A DNA stretch of 61,354 bases from Alicyclobacillus pomorum DSM 14955. Lineage in GTDB: Bacteria; Bacillota; Bacilli; Alicyclobacillales; Alicyclobacillaceae. Made by a program: the position numbers and the translations under genes. Shown here piece after piece: positions 25,843-34,202 of this stretch. The first letter of the stretch is position 1. Every line of letters starts with the position of its first letter. A model generated the notes under the pieces. The model searched no databases, was not told the origin of the DNA, and was given only the letters and a program-made list of their open reading frames with translations. The stretch covers positions 365,069 to 426,422 of the forward strand of contig NZ_AXAR01000001.1 in NCBI RefSeq assembly GCF_000472905.1. The letters are read 5' to 3'.

Positions 25843-25855
25843 CGCCTCCTGTTGC
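25828..25855 (+). terminator. Terminator of the PBP2 gene
   Basis: The stem GGAGGCGTC / GACGCCTCC with loop TCTT overlaps the stop codon and is followed by TGTTGC, a weak T-tract. Confidence 0.6.
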
Positions 25856-25871
25856 GTTCCCGTACACTGAA

Positions 25872-25889
25872 ACTGAGCGAGCGCTCAGT
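25872..25889. promoter_or_regulatory. Operator-like palindrome before the tetR gene
   Basis: ACTGAGCG-AG-CGCTCAGT has 8-bp perfect arms around two bases and ends 17 bp before the GTG start. Placement and symmetry are as for the autoregulatory site of a TetR repressor. Confidence 0.65.
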
Positions 25890-25906
25890 CGGAAGGAGGC
25901 AGGGGA

Positions 25907-26539
25907 GTGGGCGTACAGATTGGCAGTAATGTGAAGGACCCAGAGAGGATTCGCGAACGACGTCAGCAAATTGTGGAGGCGGCGGTTCGCCTTTTCTCCG
26001 AGAAGGGTTTTCACAAGACGACGACGCGCGAAATTGCCAAGGCGAGCGGATTGTCCAACGGTGCGCTCTACGAGTACGTGAACTCCAAGGAAGACATCCT
26101 GTTTCTCGTCTGCCAGCACATCCACAACGAGATTGCGCGGCAGCTGGACATCCATCTGACGGACGCTGATTCCGGTGCGGCCAAACTCCGGCGCGCGATT
26201 GAAGGGCTGTTTGCCGTCATGCAACGGATGCAGGCCGACGTGCTCCTCATTTACCAGGAGGCGAAGTCGTTGCCCCGGCCTTACCTACGCGAGGTGCTGC
26301 GGCAGGAACAGCGCATTGTGGAGATGTTTGAGCACCTGTTGCAAGAAGGCGTCAAGGACGGGACATTGAAGGTGTCCTGTGAACGGATTCCTCTGCTCGC
26401 TCACAACATCGTGGTGATGGGGCAAATGTGGGCGTTCCACCGCTGGGCGCTGAAAGACGTTTCGTTTGAACAGTTTGCAGAGCTGCAAACATCGATATTG
26501 ATGTCCGCCAGTGGCGCGGTTGACGCGCCTCTGGAGTGA
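25907..26539 (+). CDS. TetR-family regulator
   Basis: A 210-residue protein starting at GTG 25907 behind GGAAGGAGG. The N-terminal helix-turn-helix is clear ([18 protein letters not shown], then [21 protein letters not shown], split here at the turn). The C-terminal ligand domain is similar in length to FadR (YsiA)-type repressors that sense acyl-CoA. icmF starts 17 bp after its stop, so the two are probably one transcript, and the inverted repeat upstream suggests autoregulation. The ligand is not known from the sequence. Confidence 0.88.
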   Translation: MGVQIGSNVKDPERIRERRQQIVEAAVRLFSEKGFHKTTTREIAKASGLSNGALYEYVNSKEDILFLVCQHIHNEIARQLDIHLTDADSGAAKLRRAIEGLFAVMQRMQADVLLIYQEAKSLPRPYLREVLRQEQRIVEMFEHLLQEGVKDGTLKVSCERIPLLAHNIVVMGQMWAFHRWALKDVSFEQFAELQTSILMSASGAVDAPLE

Positions 26540-26555
26540 CGGAAGGATAGGAGGT

Positions 26556-29500
26556 ATGCGCGACGTGTCAACTCCCATACATGACCAGACCGCTGTACAG
26601 CCCGAGCATGAGGCCGTTGCAAACGCCACGAGCATCAATTGGGCGGAAACACAGGAGAAAGAACCTTACAAACCGGTCCATCCAGTGCGCTTTGTCACGG
26701 CATCCAGCCTGTTTGACGGTCACGACGCTGCCATCAACATTATGCGTCGCATTCTTCAAGGGACCGGCGTAGAAGTCATTCATCTCGGGCACAACCGTTC
26801 TGTCGAAGAGATTGTAAGCGCTGCCATTCAGGAGGATGCGCACGGCATTGCTGTGAGTTCCTATCAAGGCGGCCACGTCGAATTTTTCAAGTACATGTAC
26901 GACCTGCTGCAAGAGAAGGGCGCTTCTCACATTCACATCTTCGGTGGTGGGGGCGGCGTCATTGTCCCTGAAGAAATCGCAGAGTTGGAGGCGTATGGAA
27001 TCACCAAGATTTTCTCCCCGGATGATGGCCGCCGCCTCGGACTGCAAGGCATCATCAACTACATGGTGCGGGTCTGTGACCGTGCCCTGGAGAGTAACGT
27101 GGAATCCGCGTTGCAGCAGTTGTCTACCCAGGCACCGCACGCCATCGCGCGACTCGTGACGTATGTGGAACAAGCGGGCCAGACCGACTCGGAGGGATAT
27201 GAAAACGTCATCTCCGTACTTCGCGAACGCGCCAAGAACGTCCCTGTCGTCGGAATCACCGGAACCGGTGGAGCTGGCAAATCGTCCTTGACGGATGAAC
27301 TGGTGCGGAGGTATTTAAGCGATTTTCCGGACAAGACGATAGCTATTTTTTCGATTGATCCATCGAAACAGAAAACGGGAGGCGCACTGCTCGGAGACCG
27401 TATTCGCATGAACGCCGTTCACAATCCTCGCGTGTACATGCGGAGTTTGGCGACCCGGTCGGCGAGGAGCGAGCTGTCTGCAGCGACCAAGGACGCGATT
27501 CTCATTGCAAAGGCGGCGGGGTTTGACCTGATTGTCGTTGAAACCAGTGGGATTGGTCAGGGCGATGCTGACGTCGTTTCTGTCGCGGACGTGTCGCTCT
27601 ACGTCATGACGGCAGAGTATGGAGCACCGTCTCAGCTCGAGAAGATTGACATGCTCGACTACGCAGATCTGGTGGCCATCAACAAGTTTGACCGGCGCGG
27701 TTCCGAAGACGCGCTCCGGTATGTCAAAAAGCAGGTGCAGCGGAGTCGCAACGCCTTCCAGAAGAGCGTTGACGAAATGCCCGTCTACGGGACCATTGCA
27801 AGCCAATTCAACGACCCAGGCACGAACGTTCTGTACAAAGCTCTGATTGACACCGTGAATCAGAAATGCGGTACGGATTGGCAAAGCCAGCTCGAGGTAG
27901 GTCAGGCGGCGGATCGGAAACGGGCCATCATTCCTGGCGACCGGGAGCAATACTTAAGAGACATCGTGAACACCGTACGCAACTACAAGCAGCGGGTGGC
28001 CAAGCAGGTATCCCTTGCGCGGAAGGCGTACCAACTGAAGGGCGCCATGACAGTGGTTCAGGAATCCAGTCCAGGAGCAGACGTGACCGCAGTGTTGGAG
28101 AAGGTGTATCAGGACACTTGGGTACAACTGGACTACGATGTGCAGCGCATCATTGAAGGGTGGATGGAGAAAAAGTCACGCTACCGCGCGGACGAATTTG
28201 TCACCAAAATTCGCGACAAGGAAATCCGCACGTCGTTGTACACAAGGTCTCTTTCCGGGACGCGCATCCCGAAAGTGTGCCTGCCGAATTATGAAGATTG
28301 GGGCGAAATCGTCAAGTGGTCGCTCACGGAGAATGTACCGGGCGAGTTCCCGTACACAGCGGGCGTGTTTCCGTTCAAACGCACCGAGGAAGAACCCAAG
28401 CGGCAATTCGCGGGAGAAGGGACGCCGGAACGGACCAATCGCCGCTTCCACTACCTTTCCCAAAACGACACTGCAAAGCGCCTCTCCACGGCGTTTGACA
28501 GCGTCACACTGTACGGCGAAGATCCGGATACTCGGCCGGACATCTACGGAAAAATTGGGGAAAGCGGTGTCAACGTCTGCACGCTCGACGACATGAAGAA
28601 GCTCTATGCGGGTTTCGATTTGTGCGCGCCGACAACGAGCGTGTCCATGACCATCAATGGACCTGCGCCAATTCTTCTTGCAATGTTTTTGAATACTGCG
28701 ATAGACCAGCAAGTTGAGAAGTTTGTGGAGAGCACGGGGCGCCAGCCGACGTCCGCGGAGTACGAGGAAATCAAGGAGAGGACGTTGCAAACGGTTCGCG
28801 GCACCGTGCAGGCGGACATCTTGAAGGAAGATCAAGGTCAGAACACGTGCATTTTCTCCACGGAATTCGCTTTGCGCATGATGGGGGACATCCAGCAGTA
28901 TTTCATCGACCACAAGGTCAGGAACTACTACTCCGTCAGCATCAGCGGCTACCATATCGCGGAAGCGGGTGCCAACCCCATTTCGCAGTTGGCGTTCACG
29001 CTGGCCAACGCGTTTACCTACGTGGAGTATTACCTGAGTCGTGGTATGCACATTGACGACTTTGCACCGAACCTGTCGTTCTTCTTCAGCAATGGCATGG
29101 ATCCGGAGTATACGGTCATTGGCCGCGTGGCGCGGCGTATCTGGGCCGTCGTGATGCGGGACAAATACGGAGCGAATGAGCGCAGCCAGAAGTTGAAGTA
29201 CCACGTTCAGACGTCCGGTCGGTCATTGCACGCGCAGGAGATTGACTTCAACGACATTCGAACGACTCTGCAGGCACTCATTGCCATTTACGACAACTGC
29301 AACTCGCTGCACACCAATGCCTACGACGAAGCGATTACCACGCCCACGGAAGAATCTGTGCGGCGCGCGATGGCCATCCAGATGATTATCAACCGGGAGT
29401 TTGGACTGGCGAAAAACGAAAACCCGCTACAAGGCGCCTTCATCATCGACGAATTGACCGACCTCGTGGAAGAAGCGGTGATGCAGGAGTTCATGCGCAT

Positions 29501-29906
29501 CAACGACCGAGGCGGTGTGCTCGGCGCAATGGAGACGCAGTATCAGCGCAGCAAGATCCAAGAAGAGTCGCTCTACTACGAAGAACTCAAGCACTCTGGG
29601 CAGTTGCCGATTATCGGTGTCAACACGTTCATCAATCCCAAGACGCTGGCACCCGACTATCAACCGCCCAAGCTGGAACTTGCACGTGCCACGCAAGAGG
29701 AAAAGCAGCAACAGATTCAAAACCTCAAACGGTTCCAGGAAGCGCACAAGGAAGAAGCACCGGCTGCTTTGAAGCGACTGCAACAGGTTGCGCAGCGCGG
29801 TGAAAACATCTTTGCCGAGCTGATGGAAACGGTGAAGGTGGCGAGCCTGGGTCAGATTACGCACGCATTGTACGAAGTCGGTGGCAAGTACCGTCGCAAT
29901 ATGTAA
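26556..29906 (+). CDS. icmF: Fused isobutyryl-CoA mutase (IcmF)
   Basis: A protein of about 1116 residues. Domains in order: B12-binding (about 45-185, with DGHDAA), MeaI-type G-protein chaperone (Walker A GTGGAGKS at about 235-242), linker, and substrate-binding mutase barrel (about 540-1116). It rearranges isobutyryl-CoA and butyryl-CoA using adenosylcobalamin. By hand alignment the residues that set substrate choice are Phe (605/607, in GVFPFKR) and Gln 762 (in GQNTCIF), as in IcmF, and not the Tyr/Arg of methylmalonyl-CoA mutase. The start is ATG 26556 with AAGGA eight bases upstream; GTG 26565 is possible. A strong terminator follows. Confidence 0.93.
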   Translation: MRDVSTPIHDQTAVQPEHEAVANATSINWAETQEKEPYKPVHPVRFVTASSLFDGHDAAINIMRRILQGTGVEVIHLGHNRSVEEIVSAAIQEDAHGIAVSSYQGGHVEFFKYMYDLLQEKGASHIHIFGGGGGVIVPEEIAELEAYGITKIFSPDDGRRLGLQGIINYMVRVCDRALESNVESALQQLSTQAPHAIARLVTYVEQAGQTDSEGYENVISVLRERAKNVPVVGITGTGGAGKSSLTDELVRRYLSDFPDKTIAIFSIDPSKQKTGGALLGDRIRMNAVHNPRVYMRSLATRSARSELSAATKDAILIAKAAGFDLIVVETSGIGQGDADVVSVADVSLYVMTAEYGAPSQLEKIDMLDYADLVAINKFDRRGSEDALRYVKKQVQRSRNAFQKSVDEMPVYGTIASQFNDPGTNVLYKALIDTVNQKCGTDWQSQLEVGQAADRKRAIIPGDREQYLRDIVNTVRNYKQRVAKQVSLARKAYQLKGAMTVVQESSPGADVTAVLEKVYQDTWVQLDYDVQRIIEGWMEKKSRYRADEFVTKIRDKEIRTSLYTRSLSGTRIPKVCLPNYEDWGEIVKWSLTENVPGEFPYTAGVFPFKRTEEEPKRQFAGEGTPERTNRRFHYLSQNDTAKRLSTAFDSVTLYGEDPDTRPDIYGKIGESGVNVCTLDDMKKLYAGFDLCAPTTSVSMTINGPAPILLAMFLNTAIDQQVEKFVESTGRQPTSAEYEEIKERTLQTVRGTVQADILKEDQGQNTCIFSTEFALRMMGDIQQYFIDHKVRNYYSVSISGYHIAEAGANPISQLAFTLANAFTYVEYYLSRGMHIDDFAPNLSFFFSNGMDPEYTVIGRVARRIWAVVMRDKYGANERSQKLKYHVQTSGRSLHAQEIDFNDIRTTLQALIAIYDNCNSLHTNAYDEAITTPTEESVRRAMAIQMIINREFGLAKNENPLQGAFIIDELTDLVEEAVMQEFMRINDRGGVLGAMETQYQRSKIQEESLYYEELKHSGQLPIIGVNTFINPKTLAPDYQPPKLELARATQEEKQQQIQNLKRFQEAHKEEAPAALKRLQQVAQRGENIFAELMETVKVASLGQITHALYEVGGKYRRNM

Positions 29907-29920
29907 TCCAGCGCTGGTCA

Positions 29921-29953
29921 AAAACGGCGCCAGGAGACTCCTGGCGCCGTTTT
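29921..29953 (+). terminator. Terminator of icmF
   Basis: A 14-bp perfect stem AAAACGGCGCCAGG / CCTGGCGCCGTTTT with loop AGACT. It is A-flanked and T-flanked, so it could work in both directions. Confidence 0.85.
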
Positions 29954-30070
29954 CATGTCTAGAACACGTGATTCAAGGCGGCTTTTTCGGGCACACTACT
30001 GCGCGAAGAACCAGCCGTGGTGTGTTGATCCGTACGCGGTATGGGAACGCAAATCGGAAGGAGGGACACC

Positions 30071-30553
30071 ATGAGACACAAGGAGTGTACGCAGCTCGGG
30101 GTGGCGTTGTGCGCTGTGCTACTGTGTCTAACCTCCACGATTGCTGGATTTCCACACGGGAAACACACCGTAAGCTTGGCAAACTCTGCCGTCCGACTGT
30201 CGGCGGTTTGTCCGGTGGACCCCAAGACCGACATCCGTGTGGTCCTTTACAAGGGATTGACGACGGACAACCCGGTCCTGACCGTCACGAATCTGGACAA
30301 GCCGACGTTTGTAAAGCTGGCCACCGGAATCAACGACGCCACGTTGCAAAACACGGCGCGAGATCCGTTGCAACACGTCCTTGTGTTTTACAAACGCGCG
30401 GGTGTAGTTGACCGAAGGTTCTACATTACGAGCACCGGCCTTCTCTACGAACCCGTACACAGCCGTTTCTTCCGACCGGATTCTTCGGCTTCTGCTTTTA
30501 TCTCCCGGCATCTTGGCGGAGACAACCCTGTTCATTGGAGGTGGTGGTTCTGA
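30071..30553 (+). CDS. Exported protein of unknown function
   Basis: A 160-residue protein starting at ATG 30071 behind GGAAGGAGGG. A signal peptide with a hydrophobic core of about residues 9-24 is followed by a soluble domain. The domain has a beta-rich look (VVLYKGLTTDN, VLTVTNLDKP) and a C-terminal aromatic WRWWF. I recognise no family. Its 3' end overlaps the start region of the MFS gene, which implies co-expression. Confidence 0.65.
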   Translation: MRHKECTQLGVALCAVLLCLTSTIAGFPHGKHTVSLANSAVRLSAVCPVDPKTDIRVVLYKGLTTDNPVLTVTNLDKPTFVKLATGINDATLQNTARDPLQHVLVFYKRAGVVDRRFYITSTGLLYEPVHSRFFRPDSSASAFISRHLGGDNPVHWRWWF

Positions 30554-31806
30554 CACGCGAGCCGTTTGCAGGGCGTGCGCGTTGGCTTCTAGTCATCAGC
30601 GGGATCTTCGCGTTGTCTGTGTCGTTGTCCAATACGTTTGTCAACGTATACCTGTGGAAAGTCGATAAGAGCTACGGCGCGATTGGCTGGTACAACCTGG
30701 CTGTGTACTGTGTGATGCCTGTCACATTCGTGCTGGCGGGGTGGATTGCCAAAAGAGTTCACAGTGTATTGACGTTGCGTATCGGCATCTGCCTACACGG
30801 CGTCTTCTATTTGACCGCTTTGATAGGCGGCACTTGGGTTGCGCGCTGGCCGACTCTGTTAGGTGCCATCATGGGGCTGGCGGGCGGTTTTTACTGGTGT
30901 TCGTTCAACGAGTTGAGCTTGCGATTTACCGAGAGTGGGTCGAGAGATCGGTTCTACGGACTCAACGGCGTCATGGGGGCCGTTGCTGGCATCGTCGCGC
31001 CACCTGTGGCTGGGTACCTGATCTCCCAAGAAGACCGGTGGGGTGGACTGTCAGGTTACCATTGGATCTTCGGACTGTCTCTAGCACTGTTTGCGTTGGC
31101 AACGGTACTCAGCGCCAAGCTTCGGGCCAAAGGGGTTGTAGGTAATCTGTCTCTCACGGTCGTGCGCGAGTCGTTCCGGGTGCGACCGTGGCGAATGATT
31201 CTGTTTGGTTGTTCCGTGTATGGACTGCGTGAAGGGGTGTTCCTGTTCCTCATCGCGCTGTTGATGTACATAGCCACCGGAAGTGAACTCAAACTGGGCG
31301 AATTCGTGCTTCTACAGAGTGCGCTGTCGTTCGTGTCATTCTACACGGTTAGTCGGCTGCTTTCAGCGCGCCGACGGCTGTGGTTTCTTGGTACGGGTTC
31401 GATTTGCATGGCGTTGACCGCGCTCCTGTTCCTACTGCCCGTTCGAGCCAGTTCTTTGGTGTGGTACGGTGCGTTGATTTCTGTCGCCTTACCGTTGTTT
31501 TTGGTTCCGCTTCAGGGCTTTGTCTTCGACACCATCAGCCAGTTGCCCAACGCCAAAGAACACCATATGGAGTACATCATCATGCGGGAAGTCTTTGAAA
31601 ACGTCGGTAGAGTGGTTGGAATTTCGCTGTTCATCGCGCTGGTGACCATCAGTCCCACTGCGAGAACGATTGGCACGTTTGCGGTGGGGTTGGGGTTTGT
31701 GCAGCTCATCACCTGGTGGTTGATTTACCTCGGGCAAAGGGAGCGAACGCCCATGGAAAACACCGGGCACCTATACGCGGTTCACCGTAAGGTCAGAGGT
31801 TCGTAG
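30535..31806 (+). CDS. MFS transporter (YqgE-like)
   Basis: A protein of about 423 residues with some 11-12 membrane helices and an MFS-like pseudo-repeat. In B. subtilis an MFS gene, yqgE, lies next to pbpA, and the presence of a PBP2 gene 5 kb upstream suggests a related origin; this is inference from gene order. The substrate is unknown. The start is uncertain: TTG 30535 precedes and GTG 30541/30544 touches the GGAGG at 30537-30541. The gene overlaps the preceding exported protein. A bidirectional terminator follows. Confidence 0.8.
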   Translation: MEVVVLTREPFAGRARWLLVISGIFALSVSLSNTFVNVYLWKVDKSYGAIGWYNLAVYCVMPVTFVLAGWIAKRVHSVLTLRIGICLHGVFYLTALIGGTWVARWPTLLGAIMGLAGGFYWCSFNELSLRFTESGSRDRFYGLNGVMGAVAGIVAPPVAGYLISQEDRWGGLSGYHWIFGLSLALFALATVLSAKLRAKGVVGNLSLTVVRESFRVRPWRMILFGCSVYGLREGVFLFLIALLMYIATGSELKLGEFVLLQSALSFVSFYTVSRLLSARRRLWFLGTGSICMALTALLFLLPVRASSLVWYGALISVALPLFLVPLQGFVFDTISQLPNAKEHHMEYIIMREVFENVGRVVGISLFIALVTISPTARTIGTFAVGLGFVQLITWWLIYLGQRERTPMENTGHLYAVHRKVRGS

Positions 31807-31842
31807 AACTTGGTCGCTTATCGGGAAATCCTCGGGAAAGAC

Positions 31843-31874
31843 AAAACGGGAACTTGGGGACAAGTTCCCGTTTT
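31843..31874. terminator. Bidirectional terminator between MFS and ferredoxin genes
   Basis: A perfect 14-bp stem AAAACGGGAACTTG / CAAGTTCCCGTTTT with loop GGGA, between convergent genes. The A-run on one side and T-run on the other serve both strands. Confidence 0.87.
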
Positions 31875-31894
31875 CTATCCCTACGCAACATTTG

Positions 31895-31911
31895 CAGCGT
31901 ATTGCAAAATC
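31895..31911. repeat. Dispersed element, copy 6
   Basis: CAGCGTATTGCAAAATC in the 3' gap of the ferredoxin gene. Confidence 0.5.
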
Positions 31912-31916
31912 TCAGA

Positions 31917-32153
31917 TTACTTCCGGAAGAAATCGCGGTTCTTTTGAATAAACTCTTTTTCTTCCTCTGGCACAAAATCTTCCATGTAAATGGCGGAGAC
32001 AGGGCAAACCGCCTCGCATGCACCACAATCAATGCACAAATCTGGATCAATGTAGTATTGATCTTCGCCTTCGTGGATTGCGTCAACGGGGCAAGTTTCA
32101 ACACAGTCAGCGGCTTTTTCGCCGATACATGGCGAGGTGATTACAAATGCCAC
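31917..32153 (-). CDS. Seven-iron ferredoxin
   Basis: A 78-residue protein starting at GTG 32153, eight bases after GAGGAGGAG. It has two cluster-binding motifs. CIGEKAADCVETCP (Cx7CxxxCP) is typical of a 3Fe-4S site, with the second cluster sharing a cysteine. CIDCGACEAVCP (CxxCxxCxxxCP) is the classical 4Fe-4S motif. The C-terminus is acidic and helical. It is a cytoplasmic low-potential electron carrier; its partner enzyme is not in the window. Confidence 0.93.
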   Translation of the reverse strand: MAFVITSPCIGEKAADCVETCPVDAIHEGEDQYYIDPDLCIDCGACEAVCPVSAIYMEDFVPEEEKEFIQKNRDFFRK

Positions 32154-32247
32154 GTAGGACTCCTCCTCAAACATGTTAAGTTACGATACTAGATCAATGA
32201 TATAACACCACCTACCCCATTTCAACCACGGTGTGGACGGCACGGGG

Positions 32248-33270
32248 TCAAGCCAGTTCCGAAACGCTACTGTGCCCGTCCGCGGCCGGCGCGGCGGCGT
32301 CTGATGAAGCAAAGTCGAGATGTGACGCTCGCTTCGCTTCCCACCAGCGGACGGCCAGAGGGCACAGCTGCGTCATGGCAACAGCCAGGGCGCCGCCGGC
32401 AATCACGTCGATGCCGTAGTGGAACCGCAGGTACATGGTAGAGCAGATGATCAAGGTGACCAGCGGAGCGTACAGCCACATCCACTTGCGCCGATACCGC
32501 CACACCGAGATCAGCATGACCAGGGATATACCGGTGTGAAGGCTAGGGAAGCAATCCCGTTCCACCAGCACCTGGTCGTGCGTAAACACGCTGGAGATCC
32601 CCCCGATGGGGTGCGCGAATTGCACGGTGAAAATAGGGCCAATGGCCGGAACCATGATGTAGGTCAAGTAGCCGATGTAAAAGGTGGACATGGCGGTGAA
32701 GACAAATTCCACCACCGCTTTACGGCTGTGCGTCATCATGACAAGGATGGTGCTGTAGGTCAAGACAAACCAGGACATGTACGCTGCGCTAAAAAGGTCC
32801 GTCAACGGTTTGCACGTGATATAGCTGAACCACTCGGCAGGAAGTTTTCCGAAGAACAACGCTCTGTCTATGCGCTGCAACGCGATGTCTCGGTCAAACG
32901 GGTTGAACACCGAGATGTAGAAGTTGACAATCTTATAAATAGCCAGCATTGTACAAAACGCCAACAGTACGCGAATGAGGTAAGCTAACTTGCGCAGAAG
33001 CTGATGGTTCTGTTTGCGTAAGAGCGCCAGCAAAAGTAACAGCAGCATAAACGCACCCGTAAACAGCCAGGTGAAGAGGTTCTGGTACATTCCCACGACA
33101 GCGTTTGCCACTTTCCAGTGGTAGTCGCTGATCCCGATAATCTCATCCAACCGCTTCGCAAATACGAAGAAGACCGCTATCGCCAAAGCGGATACGGCGA
33201 TACCGAGTATTTCGTACAATTCCAGTCTATATATGGACTGTACGCACTGGCGAACCCAACGCACCCGCAT
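32248..33270 (-). CDS. PAP2 / Aur1-like membrane phosphatase or transferase
   Basis: A 340-residue protein starting at ATG 33270 behind GAGAGGAG. It has about six membrane helices. The active-site motifs RDCFPSLHTGIS (about 256-267) and RFHYGIDVIAGG (about 300) match the PAP2_3 (Aur1/Ipt1-like) group, which acts on polyprenyl or phospho-lipids outside the membrane. The C-terminal 35 residues form a polar tail. The exact reaction is unknown. Confidence 0.85.
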   Translation of the reverse strand: MRVRWVRQCVQSIYRLELYEILGIAVSALAIAVFFVFAKRLDEIIGISDYHWKVANAVVGMYQNLFTWLFTGAFMLLLLLLALLRKQNHQLLRKLAYLIRVLLAFCTMLAIYKIVNFYISVFNPFDRDIALQRIDRALFFGKLPAEWFSYITCKPLTDLFSAAYMSWFVLTYSTILVMMTHSRKAVVEFVFTAMSTFYIGYLTYIMVPAIGPIFTVQFAHPIGGISSVFTHDQVLVERDCFPSLHTGISLVMLISVWRYRRKWMWLYAPLVTLIICSTMYLRFHYGIDVIAGGALAVAMTQLCPLAVRWWEAKRASHLDFASSDAAAPAADGHSSVSELA

Positions 33271-33774
33271 GGTGAACTCCTCTCGTATGTATGGAGTAAG
33301 TCCGGTTACACCCAATATTCCCCCGGACGTTCAAAATCGTCCAACTTTGATTGTAAATCGTTTGTGCGCCGCTGGAAAGCCATTGCGGCCACTCGTTCCA
33401 GTCTCCCCGCATTTGCACAAACCCTAGTCGTAGTGGACCGCAAAAAGTTTTGCAGCGCCACCAACCTATGTCTCAAGATTCCTCCATGTACTCCCGTTCT
33501 CGGCGAAAGGAAGGGGGATGACTCTGCCGTGAACACATCGGCCCATATGCTCATAGAATGACGTGTGACGTGGTTGCCGGCACGGTGCTCACCCGCCCGA
33601 GAGGGTGTTTATATAGGGGAATCTGGGTTCGTCCGCCTTGTCTCGGGGTAGGGCGGTAGGACCCACCTCCTCCCCCAATCAACGATGTTGTGTGAAAATA
33701 CTTTCCCCGTCCAGACCGCATACGGAGCACTATCCCGCCATATGAATGGAAAAAAAGAGAAGGAAGGGATTTCG
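33271..33774. other. Gene-free stretch between divergent genes
   Basis: About 500 bases between the PAP2 gene and the small zinc-finger gene. Open frames on both strands have no ribosome site or family signature. An imperfect hairpin at 33624-33665 is the only structure I see. Confidence 0.5.
33624..33665 (+). other. Imperfect hairpin in the leader of the zinc-finger gene
   Basis: TGGGTTCGTCCGCC (33624-33637) pairs with GGCGGTAGGACCCA (33652-33665), 12 pairs including one G-U around a 2x2 internal loop, with a 14-nt G-rich loop. TATATA (33610-33615) upstream might be a -10. It could be a leader structure or a small RNA; there is no match to a known riboswitch. Confidence 0.35.
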
Positions 33775-34020
33775 TTGTTCCAATGTCCAGTGTGCGGAGA
33801 GTTAATGGAGGCGCTTACAAATGTCCACTGCGTCGCACGCCACCAAACAACGAAACAGGAATTGATTGCGCGTCACGGTTCACCAAAGTACGTCGCGCCT
33901 CGAATTGACAGCGAGGTGCAACGGTGGATCCGTGACGCGCAAGTCATTACGAAGCTGGATTTTGAGCTTGCACAGGCTGCCGCTCGCACGATGCTCCGAC
34001 GCCGAACGTCTCACGGTTAG
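33775..34020 (+). CDS. Small zinc-finger-like protein
   Basis: An 81-residue protein from TTG 33775, six bases after GGAAGGG. It has a likely Zn site C-x2-C-x11-H-x4-H (residues 4-23: CPVCGELMEALTNVHCVARH) followed by a helical basic C-terminus (ELAQAAARTMLRRRT). The layout recalls short C2H2 transcription factors such as Ros/MucR, but this is appearance only. A longer frame runs back to 33685 (ATG 33742 possible) without a ribosome site. A terminator follows. Confidence 0.6.
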   Translation: MFQCPVCGELMEALTNVHCVARHQTTKQELIARHGSPKYVAPRIDSEVQRWIRDAQVITKLDFELAQAAARTMLRRRTSHG

Positions 34021-34091
34021 AAAAAGAGACTCCGCGTTGTTCGAGCCCGGCGCTCTGCAAAAGTGACATGCAAGTGATACGCAACCTAGCT

Positions 34092-34110
34092 CAGCGGCGT
34101 ATTGCAAAAC
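34092..34110. repeat. Dispersed element, copy 7
   Basis: CAGCGGCGTATTGCAAAAC, between the zinc-finger gene and its terminator. It shares GCGTATTGCAAAA with copy 6. Confidence 0.45.
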
Positions 34111-34160
34111 ACTAAGGTTGATAAACACGCCTCGAATCGATCATACTGGATTGTAAATGA

Positions 34161-34182
34161 AAAGAGGCACTGTGCCTCTTTT
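34161..34182 (+). terminator. Terminator upstream of ymfF
   Basis: The stem AAAGAGGC / GCCTCTTT with loop ACTGT, ending TTTT. It probably ends the zinc-finger transcript. Confidence 0.65.
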
Positions 34183-34202
34183 CTATGTGATAGCGACCGT
34201 GT

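Noticed and set aside
33306-33554. 82-residue minus-strand frame upstream of the Aur1-like gene
   Set aside because: Its sequence looks like protein in the last 30 residues only, and no ribosome site or homologous pattern supports it.
33118-33561. 147-residue plus-strand frame
   Set aside because: It begins inside the PAP2 gene on the other strand and lacks a start signal; it is best explained as a shadow.
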